Part shown: in pieces, positions 36,001 to 47,858 of the stretch | Layout: every line of letters begins with the position of its first letter | Numbering within the stretch: position 1 is the stretch's first letter | Source of the DNA: Rhytidiadelphus loreus | Taxonomy: Eukaryota > Streptophyta > Bryopsida > Hypnales > Hylocomiaceae | Assembly: GCA_947034895.1 (NCBI GenBank) | Contig: OX344762.1 | Span: forward strand, 15,666,760 to 15,730,759 | Direction: 5' to 3' | Length of the DNA stretch: 64,000 bases | The notes under the pieces: model-generated | The model's database searches: none | What the model saw: only the letters and a program-made list of their open reading frames with translations | Told to the model about the DNA's origin: nothing | Program-made: the position numbers and the translations under genes

Positions 36001-38087
36001 TCTAAATCCAAATGTAAACTCACCGTGTGGACTCACAACATTTCGTAAGGACGCTGCAATCTCGTCATTTTTCGCTCGTTGAACGTCAATGGCTTGCAGC
36101 AGACACTTCATCGTTTTCATAGTCAAAGCCTTTCTAGAAGCTAGACGAGCCTCCTCTGCTGACCCATTACTAATTTCTTCACTGTTGCTACTCTCAGTAG
36201 CCCCCCTCTCCAAGAGCCTCTGCAGAAATGTCTCTTCGGGCGGAACAGCAGCACCAGTCCTCTCTGTAGGCAAAACAGACACGAGAAAGAAGACATCCTA
36301 CGCTTTAAGACGGCTTGGATTGGACATGTGCTATTAAATAAACATTATTAAACCGGTGATATTAATCTGCAGCCAGAAAAAGGCAGACGAAGCGATATAA
36401 TAAAGAACAAATAGTAGCAAGGACAGAGCATTCAAGATTGACTCAAACTGATAAATCTTCTGAATTCCAAGCTTACACCTAGCCAACAGTTTGAGAGGAG
36501 CATCACAATTAACGCAATTTCTGAACAGAGTAGTCATTAGGGGCAAAATACTCCATGCATCTCCTCAGTAATAATTCTCAAATGAGTTGGTGAAATGCGT
36601 ATTACCCTTAATAGGAGGCAAGGGCTCCAGCACTTGTAGACCATTTATGGGGGCATTTGCGCGCACCGCAAGCAACTCTAAGTCGTCCTCAAGCTGTACG
36701 CCACCGGCAGAAACTCAATACAAAAGAATCTGAGTTCAAATCTATCTTTCAAAATAAAAACTCAAAACTACAAAATAATCTCTATTTGACATTGAATACT
36801 TGTAATTACTGAAAGCTCCAATGCACGTTGAATACAACGAAACGCCCTGTCACAATTTCATCATTCTGATCTTGTTTGACATCCTAAATACAATATGACT
36901 CATGTAGATATTCTGGTAGAAAGGACATCCGAGTACTGACGGTGACGGGAAAAAGGTGAAGCACTAACCGCAGTCCATGCACGATTGACTGTGATGAGAG
37001 TCTCATCATAAGAGGCCTGCTTGATTTTGAATTGACCGCACCTACTCTTAAAAGCGCTGATCTCTGAACGCTGCTGATCCAGCTGCTGGACTAACTGCTG
37101 GTTTTGATACTGCAGCATCGCTGGATCCACCTGCAAGAATCCTCACCTTGTAAGTGACCTTTTCCAAGATTCAGTGAGCTAACCCTAATAGAAAAAAATA
37201 AGCAAAAAAATAAGTCATCGTCACTCATATATTTCACACAGGGTTCGAACTTCAGCATTCTTTAAAAAAATTGGGAAAAATGAATTAGGCGTGGATTAAC
37301 TAAACCAAGCATAATAGGGGAAGGTGGAGTAATATGGTAAAGTATCACGTGAGTGTACACGAACCGGTGATCTGAGTATAAGCAATTATCTACGATCACC
37401 TCCCCACCTGAACCCGGTGAGAACTTTAGATACACACTGGTGATACTTGAACTCAATGAACCATATTACTCCACCTCGAATGTAACGAATTGCCTGATAA
37501 ATATTAAAAGTGCGTTGCAAGACGATGATCATAAGAAGAATAACCATAATTGCAACAGCATCTGAATTTCTTCTACATCATAATCGTATTGCACGGAAAA
37601 CACAACAAAATCTAAGAATTCAGACTTGCCCACCGACAAAAATTCAGGACGAGGTTACTGTCGGTCAAAGTACACGTTCCCAATTCCGAGACTCGGGTCT
37701 AACCTATGGATTCAAACTTGCTTCTAGAACATCGCAATAAAGAGATTTCGTCCATCACGACGGTACCGACACGACGAGCAATCCTTATTACAATCCCTAC
37801 TACGTAAATTTGCCAAGACTTGTCCTCGTGCCCGACTACTTGCGAACTAAAAGTGCCTCAAATTTGCCATAGGAAGTCTAACTCATGCAGAATTTGCCAA
37901 CGTTAAAACAATGAATGCTCCCAAGATTTTTAAGGAAATAAAAAATCACGTCAACGAAACCAACGAATCAGGATACCTTCTTTTCGTCCGAGGCGGATGT
38001 AATAGCCGGCTTTTTGAGCGGGGGCGAGGCCGGGTGATGGTGATTGAGGTGGCGCCGCTTGCGCTCGGGTTCCTCTGTACTTCCCAT
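30034..38087 (-). CDS. HUB/BRE1-type E3 ubiquitin ligase for histone H2B, 891 aa
   Basis: Orthologue of plant HUB1/HUB2 and yeast Bre1, which monoubiquitinate H2B in chromatin. Nineteen exons in coding order: 37977-38087, 36969-37130, 36606-36693, 36024-36263, 35547-35714, 35010-35218, 34589-34672, 34301-34420, 33982-34168, 33658-33818, 33365-33436, 33098-33174, 32725-32919, 32214-32286, 31989-32078, 31514-31651, 30880-31082, 30286-30451, 30034-30165. They total 2,676 bases with every phase consistent. The protein starts MGSTEEPERKRRH, like HUB1; this is the first ATG in the frame. Most of it is coiled coil, with the family blocks RLLERGATESSNSEE, ELRVKAANEAEAA and ITERDDYNTQ. The C-terminal C3HC4 RING is complete: C839, C842, C854, H856, C859, C862, C874 and C877. 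Length is close to the Arabidopsis protein (878 aa). The intron 14 donor (GTTCAT) is weak. Nothing suggests decay. Confidence 0.96.
31384..31465. repeat. Imperfect foldback inside HUB intron 16
   Basis: 31,384-31,406 and 31,443-31,465 are inverted copies of 23 bases with about six mismatches, sharing the cores GAGGGGC and CTGACT. The stretch is GC-rich compared with the rest of the intron. It may be an element remnant. Confidence 0.4.
37322..37476. mobile_element. Miniature inverted-repeat element in HUB intron 1, 155 bp
   Basis: A perfect 17 bp terminal inverted repeat, AGGTGGAGTAATATGGT, bounds the element. A second inverted pair lies inside (AAGTATCAC and GTGATACTT), so the whole element can fold. 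No clear target duplication is seen. It lies between the donor at 37,976 and the acceptor at 37,131 and should be removed by splicing. Confidence 0.75.
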
Positions 38088-38880
38088 GCTGTCCCGGCCC
38101 AGGCCTTGGGGCACATTATCAGACGCTATCTTTTTCAGATGCACCTTCACAGCCTGTGCCACCTCCAGCTTGGCTAGCTGGACCAAAAAAAAACTCCGTC
38201 CACCGCCAAACCCTCCCCTGTAGGAGGATTTTCACCAATCTCACACAAAACCTTCCCGACTGAAACACGCACTCATAGGCACGATTTCTGTTCTCGTTTC
38301 ACCAAACCTCACATGACAGAATATTATTCCTTATGATGAATCGATCCCTTCGTTATAATCTCCCAACTCCCACGCAGGTACAAACCCTAACCTCCTTAAC
38401 CGGAGAGGTGCTCCAAACCCTAGTCTCTGTCCAAATAAAAACCGCATGTCCTGGAAATCCACGAAACTGAAACGCTCCGCCTGCCTGCTTGTCCGAATCG
38501 CTCGCTCGCTCGCTCGCAGCAGGCCGACGCCCCGCTCGCCCAAGACTCGCGTGAAGAAGGAGCGCAAGGCAGCAGCGGCGGCACCACGGAGAAGGAGCGA
38601 AGGAAACGAGGATGCAACGGATATGGCGCCTCCAAACTCTGAAAAACAAAAAATTCGACAAATAAAAGGCGCTTCTCTAACTTGGACATATCGGCGAGGG
38701 AGTGTAAAGGCTCGCCGTTACTTGAGCATCTCCAGCGGTTACGGCAAAACTTCGTCACGTCAAAAAGGCGGGTCTCATGTTTAGAGGGTGAATGAAGTGG
38801 ATGAAAAGTTTGAAAAGGCTAATATGTAATCAAAACTAAACTCAATTTCTTGCTTTATTTATTTATTCATTTATTTTTTA
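38088..38880 (-). promoter_or_regulatory. Probable promoter and leader of the HUB gene
   Basis: GC and CT content rise upstream of the HUB start codon, with a (GCTC)n run near 38,500-38,516, up to about 38,770 where AT-rich DNA resumes. Frames here on both strands look like leader sequence, not protein. The transcription start is not identified. Confidence 0.4.
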
Positions 38881-39442
38881 TCCCTAGAAGATCGAAAGAT
38901 TGTTGAACGTATACAAGTGATCTTAGGTAGGTGCACATGAAGTCATTTTTTAATGGATGTTCTTTAAATTTTGACAAAAAGTATAAACATATGATCCCTT
39001 TGAGGAAATATAATTTTTTTCTGATTGGGTGTTCGGATCAAAAGTTATGTTGCCTTGAACTTTTAGGACAACTTTGGGACATGTGTAAAATTCCTTCAAT
39101 AATTTTGAAATTTGGCAAGTATGTAACTTACATGATACCAAATGCAAATGTCAAAAAAAAAAATGTAAAGTGTAAAGATCTCACTTTAGGAAGAATTAAA
39201 GTTTGTTGGCCTTGTCAAGCAAGATTAGAAAAAAAATAATTCTTCTAACTTCAAACGTTATAATCTTTCAATCTGTGCGGTCAAAGTTTCTAAAAAAAAA
39301 TTCACACATTCCTACAATAGCTTAGGATAAATTTGTATGGTTGAATATTGACCCAGAAAAAAAATTCATTTTGTTTTCACTACCCCGAAAAGTAGCATTT
39401 TTTCACAATTTATGTTCAAAATGTGTCGTAGTCCTTTAGGGA
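38881..39442. mobile_element. TTAA-type inverted-repeat element, 562 bp, inverted relative to 7,609-8,173
   Basis: The left end is TCCCTAGAAGA after TTTA (38,877-38,880, one change from TTAA). The right end reverse-complemented is TCCCTAAAGGA, followed by TTAA at 39,443-39,446. Nine of eleven terminal bases match. The interior is the reverse complement of the 7.6 kb copy, with a length difference of only three bases. Confidence 0.65.
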
Positions 39443-39446
39443 TTAA

Positions 39447-40604
39447 AAGCATGGGTCAACTTCCTTGCTTACTTTTGTAGGCTCTCATTGTTCTTTGCGC
39501 ACACTTTTCTTTCTTTTTCTTTTTAACAAAATAATGGTTGGGCTTTATTCTTGACTCTAAACTAATAAATCAAATAATTATCAAACTCTTCATGAAAGTC
39601 ACAACTATGTAACAAAAAACTTAAGTAACTTTCAACCAATTACAAGTTTCTAAGTATGCCCTCCAAAAAGAGTCTCTATCAAGTTTATCATGTATCAGTG
39701 CCACCATTCTATTGTAGTAATCTATACTCACTTCTTTTATTTTATGATGTATAATTTTTTCAAGTCCACGCAAAATCCCCTTTACCATAAACTAAACTAA
39801 ATCTCTTATGTTCTAGCCCAAACCACTTTGGGATCAATTTTTGGATTCTACAGTGGTTGTAATTTAGAGTGCACCAAATTTTGTAGCAAGACGAGCAATA
39901 ATGCACTAGCTATGTTGATTTTAATGAACATGTGCTGTGCACATATAAGCTTTGAACCAAGAATTTTTTTCAAAACACTAAAGCCTTGAAGGCAACAATA
40001 CTACCTATTAATCCTATACCCATTTAATTTACAAAATCTAGAGATATATGTGAATTAGTCAAACCCTTTTTTGCTACAAATTTATTTTTCCTTCAATCTT
40101 TAAGCAATATTTACATCTACACAAAATGTTTGATCACCCTTCTTTTTGGTAGCATATTGACAAGGCCCTGTAGCTTCAATTTGTACAATTTGACCAAATT
40201 TATTACCTTCATGGCTCTTCCCAAATCATCTTTTTCATACAGTGTAGTCAAAAAATGCATTGCCTTACCAAATCAACCATGGTCACTAAAGGATTAAAAA
40301 ACATGAGGTCAAATATGAAAAGATATCTTACAAAAACATTCACACAAGGGACTTTATTAATTCAAGACATAGATGTTGGAAGACTTATGGGTTAAATACT
40401 AATGGTCAAGGTGTCTTAAACAATCCTAGACATTCCTCTTGTATTGATGTACCAATAGTATCAACAAATCTCTATTTCTTACAAATATTGCAACTTCATA
40501 TTTGCCTAGCATTGTGGACATTAGAAAAATATTTTTTGTCAAAAGCAAAATGTAACTTGCAGGACATACAATACAATTCAGTGTAAGGTGGACACCCCCA
40601 AATA
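39447..40604. other. AT-rich intergenic DNA
   Basis: No gene is seen. A possible terminus of another TTAA element (GGTCACTAAAGGA then TTAA) lies at about 40,270-40,287. A candidate partner (TTAATCCTATACCC) is at about 40,007, too weak to call. Confidence 0.35.
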
Positions 40605-40785
40605 CAAGTAGAACCTCTCTTAGTGCATGGAGCTGGGACTATGCACTAAGAGAAGTTCTATGCATTTAGATAGGTCACAAACCACGTATATTTCCATCTT
40701 GAATCAAGCAAAGGCCCACTTGCTATCTCCAAACTCTCTTTCTGCATATTACACACTAAATATGCAGTAAGAGAGGTTCTACCTA
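40605..40785. mobile_element. pogo-like miniature element, 181 bp
   Basis: TA lies at 40,603-40,604 and 40,786-40,787. The left end is CAAGTAGAACCTCTCTTAG and the right end reverse-complemented is TAGGTAGAACCTCTCTTAC. GTAGAACCTC within the terminus and a TA target duplication are typical of pogo-type Tc1/mariner elements. The left end also folds on itself: CTCTTAGTGCAT and ATGCACTAAGAG are perfectly inverted. Confidence 0.75.
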
Positions 40786-40794
40786 TACACCACT

Positions 40795-40935
40795 CACCCA
40801 AAACCACCATCATCACTCTAGGTACACCTCCAAAATCAATGTGTAAGCATACCTATGTGGAAGAAACGATTTTAGGTCTTCTAGCAAAAAAAACTTTGAC
40901 CTTTCGTAACTTTTGCATATGGTATCCAAATGTCA
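40795..40935 (+). repeat. Partial dispersed copy of the 174 bp repeat
   Basis: The left part (accatcatcactctaggtac) and the unit core (cctatgtggaagaaacgatt, ttttgcatatggtatccaaa) match the other copies; the copy stops after about 90 bases of the unit. Confidence 0.65.
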
Positions 40936-41775
40936 CGCTGTAACTATGCAGTTGTGTTCAACTACTAAATCTGCAATATGTTCTTGAAATCATTTCTATT
41001 ACATTTCTATTAGGATAACTTTCTACTCAATGACACTTTCATTTCATTCACTTAGCACAAACTATAATAACTCATTATAGTCGCCTGAAGTAATCTATGG
41101 TTGCTCCATTATGGCAAACATTTTACATAAAGCGTGGTAAGGGTGTCTGGACAAGTTCACCTACATTTCAATCTGGGAACAAATGAAAATAAATTCATTG
41201 CAGAGGGTCACTCTGCTTCCCCTACAACGAGTGCCATTGCTGCAACTTCGGGGAAGAGCAAATGTTAGTTGTTAGCATGTCAGTTAAGTATCAAAATTGG
41301 AAAGAAGGATGGCCTCGATCCAGAAAAGTAGAATCGAGTAACCTCCATCTTTTTTCTAGACCAAGTCGCACTATCAGAACCCCAAATCCTATCAAAGTCT
41401 TGAGATACCCCGCAGCCGAAACAGGGCCCTCCTCAATTTTACGAAAAGTGTCGGGCCAGGCAAGCCTTCGCAAGGTGAACAGCACTTCCCTCCTCCAAAC
41501 GAGCCAGGATTTCATCAGTTTTGAGCATTAAGTGGTCTCCAAAGCAAATTAAGAAAGCGAGTAGTATTTCAAGGGATGTTGTGACTGAAATTGGTCTTGT
41601 TATATCTGGGAATACACTCGGCTGACTTCACTAAGGAAAAAATGTTAGAACGTGTATGTGGGTTCTCTCCAGCCTATAAATTTTACATTACGTACCAGCT
41701 GCAAGTTAGAACCCAGACCCAGCGGCTAAAAGAGTCTCTGAGCGACCAGAATTCTGTTCACCAGCAGCATATCGC
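40936..41775. other. Intergenic DNA and 3' flank of the helicase gene
   Basis: GC rises from about 41,150, consistent with 3' untranslated sequence of the minus-strand helicase gene. Frames at 41,262-41,531 and 41,291-41,515 overlap on opposite strands and resemble nothing known. Confidence 0.4.
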
Positions 41776-44700
41776 CTACTTCCTGCGTTTATACCTGGCA
41801 TCCCACGGATTCCAACTGCTGTATTCAGAAAATGTTCAACGAGACAAGCTGTTCCTGCCTTACTACCAGTAAAGCGAGAGAAGTTATATGAAAAAAGCAT
41901 GAGACTCAACCAAGAAGCTACAGTTATTGGACTGAAAAGTATGACAGACCTTGATTTACTCTTGAAAGATCTTTTCGAAACTCCCGGTTTCCTTGTTGGC
42001 TTCTTCGGTTGAAATTCTTTTTTCTTCCGTTTGTCCTCACTAAAATCACCTTCAAATAGTTCCTCGGCCTTAGCTTTCCGACTTTCAGTTTTCTGGTCAC
42101 TTGTTTTCGATCCTTTGAGTTTCTTTTGGGGTCCAATCTTTCCAGCTTTCACCAACCGGTGAACTGATTTAGCAGCCTTCGCACGACGATAGGCAAGATC
42201 TACGACGGATGTATTGCCAGACTTTTTATCCTCCGATGACTTCCCCTTTTTGCTTCTCTTCTTTCCCACCTGAAATTCAACAAGTCAGCGAAGGGTAGAA
42301 TACGTAAAGCTTCATCTTCTACGAAATGCTGAGGTAAAATTATAATAACAGCCTCAAGGGAACTAATTGCTTGACTACAGCAGAACATTAATGAGGTTGC
42401 CAAAGAATGGTAACCTCTTCATCAGCTTCAGAATCTGGCCCTTCATCTGCATCTTCTGCATCTTCTGCATCCTCTCGCTCGGCCTCTAATTTCCTTCGTT
42501 GGCGTCGGGTCATGTTTTTCTGATTAGAAAAAACAACGTGGACAGTGAGCATAAAAGTATACCATTCTTGCTATTTGATTAAGTGTGAGCAATTGACTAG
42601 TAGATTCTGAACATCTAACACCTAGTTTAGGGAAACAAATCATGCAAGCTTGTCAATCCAAACAGTCAAGCAATTTAGCAATATCGACAAGAACCGAACA
42701 TGAAGGGAGAGTCCAATCCGAAAGCTGAGTTTCCATTTCTGAAACTTAGTTGACTTCGAAATTCATACCTCTCGCTCTCTTTTTCGCTTTTCTTTTCGTT
42801 TAACCTCGTCTGCTTCCTCCACTGACATTGCGGCAGGAATTGCTTCTCCCTTCCCATCTTTTCCCGCCTGCACGAGAAAAGTGCGTTCACGTTAAGACGT
42901 CAGGCCGATGAATCAATCTAACTAATACCATCCAGGTTTCAAAACACCGACATCCTACATCAAGCTCTGTCTCTATTCTCCATCAAAACATTACAATACC
43001 AACTGCAGATGTAGAGGTTGTGTGGATCACAAACAGTGAGGGATGTTACGATCGGTCAGACCCGAGCACTTGCGTGTCGATTATACACAAGTAAATTTCG
43101 AGTAGGACAGGATTTCATATAAGCATTGGTCCACACTAATAGTGCACGATTTCAGAGCAGCAATAGAGAAACAAAAATTAAAATTTCATATCGTGTCCAA
43201 AATAATTAAGCCCTCCACATCTAATTATAAAATAAAGCATATCATAATTCATATCAAAGATTATCTTACCTTGACAGTAGCCCTCTTTTCCTTGGTTGTT
43301 AAAAACCACTCCCGTTTTGGTCTTGAGTATATCTCTTTCTCGTGCTCCATCATATTTTGGGCCTGACCATTTGTTGAAAAATCTTTTCTCAAGATCGAGG
43401 CAAGAAAACGTCTTCAACAAGAAACAAAACCTCTCAAGGGTACAAAGATAACAAAGATATTTCAAAAATGGAAGTAAAAAGAATTACTAACCTTATTAAC
43501 TTCCATTTCTGCTTTCCTAAGAGCCTTCTCTTCCCTAAACCACAGGAGGCGAACCATATGTGAGTGTTAAAGCGTCCCATAAAGCAAGAGAAGCTGAATA
43601 ACAATTTTCCCACTACAGACTGGAAGAACTATGTACATATAAGAACTTTCCTAAATATTCCAGCCTGCAACATAAGAGGCGAAGGATATGCAATAATAAG
43701 CAAATACGTAGGCGGAAAGGGTCATAACAAACTAAACAGTACACACAGGCACCGAGAGTGTCAAAACCCCAAAATATATTAGAAAAAAAATCCACATGTA
43801 CCTTTCAGCCTGCATCACCTCCCTCACTCCATCTTCCATCTCCTCTATCAAAGATCTCCACTTATAAATAGCAGGAGGAGCAACTTGACGATTTCTTAAC
43901 TGTGATCCCGCTTTTTTAGCCTGAGCAATTCAAACATGACAGTTAATCAACCTCGTTATAAAGAAGACAAACTGAAAGCAACGACAAATCAGAAACTGAT
44001 TACTTACGATCGCTTTTAGCAATGAACGCTCTCGCTCTGTAACGAATGTAACAGCACATCCTTTCCGCCCAGCTCTGGCAGTTCGACCAACTCTGTGCAC
44101 GTATCTGGAAGTGACCAAAAGCAAACTTGAATTTTCAGCAATACCAATAAACTGCCTTAAGTGAAATTTCAACTATATGAATGCTAAAGACAATATTATT
44201 GATGTTCACCTAGCTTATATAACTTGTCAAAGCTATGCATAATCAGTTCGTACATTGTGATGTCCGCTGGACAATGAAAATTGATAACAGTCTCCACTCC
44301 AACAATGTCAAGACCCTGAAAAAACATGAGGAACAAATCAGTGACCGGGCAAACAGTAGAAAGGGTCAGAGAGAGGGTATGCTTCCGAGGATCCTAAAAC
44401 TATCAAATTTATAATAGGACAAAGACGAAACCCAAGCATGGGAGAAATTCCTTTCCGCCGGGTGAATGGGTTGGATTGCTGCATGAAAATATGTACTAAA
44501 CAATCTATACTTCTCTGCTAGACGTCAAAAACAAGGCTAATGCTGTAAAGGCCTTGAGAGTTCAGAGTACGACATAGTTAACCGACTCTAGTTCTGACAG
44601 AAATCAATTCTCAGACAACGAATTCCAGACACTTACACGAGCAGCAACATCTGTTGCAATCAGAAAATCCACTTCTTGCTTTTTGAAGCTCTCCAAAGCC

Positions 44701-47700
44701 TGCCACGCCAGCGACATGATTGTTAGAGGATGGACACATGTCAGATGTCTGAAAGCAGGAACCAGCAACTGAAATACAAAGAAAGAAACATTTGATACCA
44801 GAAGCTATCCATTAAAAGAATAAGTTAAGAACAAAGCTCCTTACGTCCGTGGACACGGTAGTGATTTTCTACTTAAATAATCACAAAATAACCAAAGAGA
44901 AAGAAGAATGGGGAAAATGCACACCAAATTCAACTGCAAAAAGACCTCTGATCACAAACCACAACCACAACCACGACCATCACACCATCAGTATCGTACC
45001 TCAAGTCGCATATTTTGTGTAAGGTTTCCATGCAGTTCAGCTGCTTTCAAGCCCGAAAGGGTAAATAAAATCTTCAACCGATGCGCTTCCACCTTCATCC
45101 CACTGGTCACAGATAATCCACACAGCAGTTAACATCTCCAGAACCCATATTCTCTTCGAGCTATCTAAACCAGCGCATATGAAGTAGGAGCCATTTTCAG
45201 ACTCTAATAGCCAATATAACAGAATTTGTGTCAACTCACTAAAGAAAAACAACTTTAGGAACTTTGAGAACCACAGCCAAAGAGACATCACGGAAACATA
45301 AGTGCTGTACTACAGCATGGGTCTTCGACTGAACTACTAAGTACTGAAGGCAGTAAACGGGTGCTCAAACCTGAATATAATGACTTTCTCTTTGAAAGTT
45401 CGTGTACACAGAGCTAGCAAAACGGCCTCTTTATCCTCCTCAAAAGCTGGCCTGATCTTAACCACCCTGGGATATCAAACCCAGATAATCGTGCATCAAG
45501 ATAAACTATAAACAGGAAACTCATAAGTACAATGAACAAGATTGGGAACCGAGAGAGTGTGCCATTGACAACAGTTTTATGTTTGTACATATTGAAGATA
45601 TTATTAGTAACACCAGTCATTACTGCTTGAAAAGGGAATTACACATGGAATGGTATGCGAATGGGAATAGTTCAAAAAGGCAAAATGAGTTCTTGAGCGT
45701 ACTCTTCAGACAAAGAAATAGGTCTTTTCGTGGATGGATCTGCTGAGAGGCGCACAGGGCTGTTTAGTGACAGATTGATGAGATTAGACACCTGTTCTGT
45801 CATTGTTGCAGAAAACAGCATAGTCTGCCTCCTCTTTGGACACTGGCGAACCTGAAGTGCGTAAGATAGGATAGCATCAGATGGGAGACGACTAGGGAGA
45901 AAACCAAAAGCACAACCGAGTTCCTAATAACGCAATAAGAACCTTTTACAAAGACAGTAACAACAAGATCATCAAGAATACATGAAAATAGTTCAAGTGA
46001 CGGTTACCCACCAGTTCGTGAACCTCTTGAGTGAACCCGAGCTCAAGAAGACGATCAGCCTCATCTAGCACAAGGATGGACAGATCCTCTAATCCTACTG
46101 AAAGTGAATTTTGTAAATGATCTAAAATGCGTCCAGGAGTGGCCACCACAATATCTGGTCGTGCTCTCAGAGCAACTTCTTGCACCTGCAGAGTGAATCG
46201 CGATAAACATGAATCATAACTAGGTCTAAAATAAACATTTAAGTGATTGCAATGACTTAATATCCTTATTTATTGAACACAGTCAGTAAGAAAACAAACG
46301 ATACCTAGTGTATTCAAACGTGATTCTCTCCGATATTACCCTTCCGTAATTGAATATAATAGATGAACAGCATAACATCTAACGCTACTGAAAGCAATGG
46401 GAACACTGCTTCCTTGATTGATAACAGAAACTCCATAAATTTAAATTGATAACGGAATTAACACTACCATTATACAACTCAATGACGAAAAAACAAAACA
46501 GAAACACTAAACTACAAGATTCCAGCAGCTGATAAAATTTGATAATTCAAGCTGTCAAGTTGTGAAAGTCGATGATAGCGCACGTACCTTACTAGACAGA
46601 CCACCGACGACGAGGACGGAAGTAATATCAGTGAACTGAGCCAATTTTTGCACCATTTCATGCACCCTATGAACACAATAGCATGTAATCAGTTGATATC
46701 AATGCCAACACAAACAACCCGAACAAAGAGTGGAATTATGTGAAGGTCACAAACGTGCTTCAAAGAAAACAGCACCGTAGATACAGTGCAGGTTGCGTAC
46801 TAAGTGAATTGCACAATGCCTGAAATCAAGAAACTCAAGCACTTACTGGACTGCAAGCTCTCTGGTAGGTGTCAAAATCAAACATCGAATAGCAGGAATA
46901 CGACGTGGACGATACAGCAGTCGCTCCAACATAGGTAAAGCAAAAGCTCCGGTCTGTAAGCAAATCATTTTTGTTTCATTAAATCAGTCTCAATATTCGA
47001 TTGCATTGATAGAGTTGGAATTGAACTAAAGATAGCAATATAAGGATAATAACTCACTTTGCCGGATCCTGTAACTGCACTTCCACATATATCCCGCCCC
47101 GTCAATGCTAGCGGTATGCAAGCAGCCTGCACCAACAGAAATCGTAATCAGAGACATTGAAACCCTAATGATACTGAACAAGCACACGGTTCTTCTCCTC
47201 GCCAACAGGTTTTAGCGCTAACCTGATATATACAACACGACATCAAAATTACCTGAATAGGCGTGGGCTGCTTATAGCCAAGAGCCTCGCAAGCACGAAT
47301 CAGAGGTCTCGACAGATTAAGCTCTCCAAAAGATTGAGCACTAAACGACGCCCCTGCCGATGAAGAGAAAAAACTACTAGCTCGCTTGTCCTCCTCTGTG
47401 CCATGTACATTCTCCACATGAACTTTGACAGGTTTGCTGCGAGATTTTTTTCTTTCCTTGGACTGTTCTTCCCTTTCCTCATCGACATCGTCTTCCTCTT
47501 CGTCACCATCTTCTTCTCCGTCGCTTTCCCCGTCGTCATCGTTTACCTCTTCTTCCGTGTCCTCATCAACGTCGTCTTCCTCCTCTTCCTCGACATCGCT
47601 TCCCTCTTCGTCACTTTCCCCATCAACATCATCTTCCTCTTCGTCGCCTTCCTCATCAACATCGCTTTCCCCTTCGTCCGATAGCGACTGAACAGCCGTC

Positions 47701-47858
47701 TTCTTGTCCTTCACGACCTTCTCAGAGCCCAAACCGCCGTATTCTTCCATTTCCTCATCAACATCGCTTTCCTCGTCGTCCGACAAAGGCTGCACCACCG
47801 TCTTCTTCTTCACCACATCCGCAACCCCCTCGAGCTCGAACACAAAATCCTTATTCAT
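41776..47858 (-). CDS. DEAD-box ATP-dependent RNA helicase, RH28/DRS1/DDX27 type, 800 aa
   Basis: Eighteen exons in coding order: 47253-47858, 47058-47126, 46847-46953, 46588-46666, 46012-46185, 45703-45851, 45371-45466, 45000-45102, 44637-44699, 44254-44315, 44008-44104, 43802-43920, 43492-43534, 43270-43362, 42769-42867, 42415-42519, 41950-42269, 41776-41794. They total 2,403 bases with all phases consistent. The long acidic N-terminus (Asp/Glu-rich, about residues 24-143) precedes a complete helicase core: Q motif GYKQPTPIQ (194-202), AVTGSGKT (219-226), PTRELAVQ (254-261), GG (282-283), TPGR (303-306), DEAD (328-331), SAT (359-361), VIIFSG, ATDVAARGLDI (476-486) and [10 protein letters not shown] (506-515). 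The C-terminus is Lys-rich and ends KSKSRYKRRK, as in the family. The nearest plant relative is RH28 (Arabidopsis protein of similar length); yeast Drs1 acts in 60S ribosomal subunit assembly in the nucleolus. That role is inferred here. Confidence 0.95.

Noticed and set aside
38446..38784. 112-codon basic plus-strand frame upstream of the HUB gene
   Set aside because: It lies in the CT-rich leader region and its residues reflect that composition; nothing supports a protein.
40007..40287. A seventh TTAA element between TTAATCCTATACCC and CACTAAAGGATTAA
   Set aside because: The two termini match too weakly, and TTAA is common in such AT-rich DNA.
47425..47691. Ser-rich plus-strand frames opposite the helicase start
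   Set aside because: They are the antisense reading of the Asp/Glu-rich N-terminus of the helicase gene.
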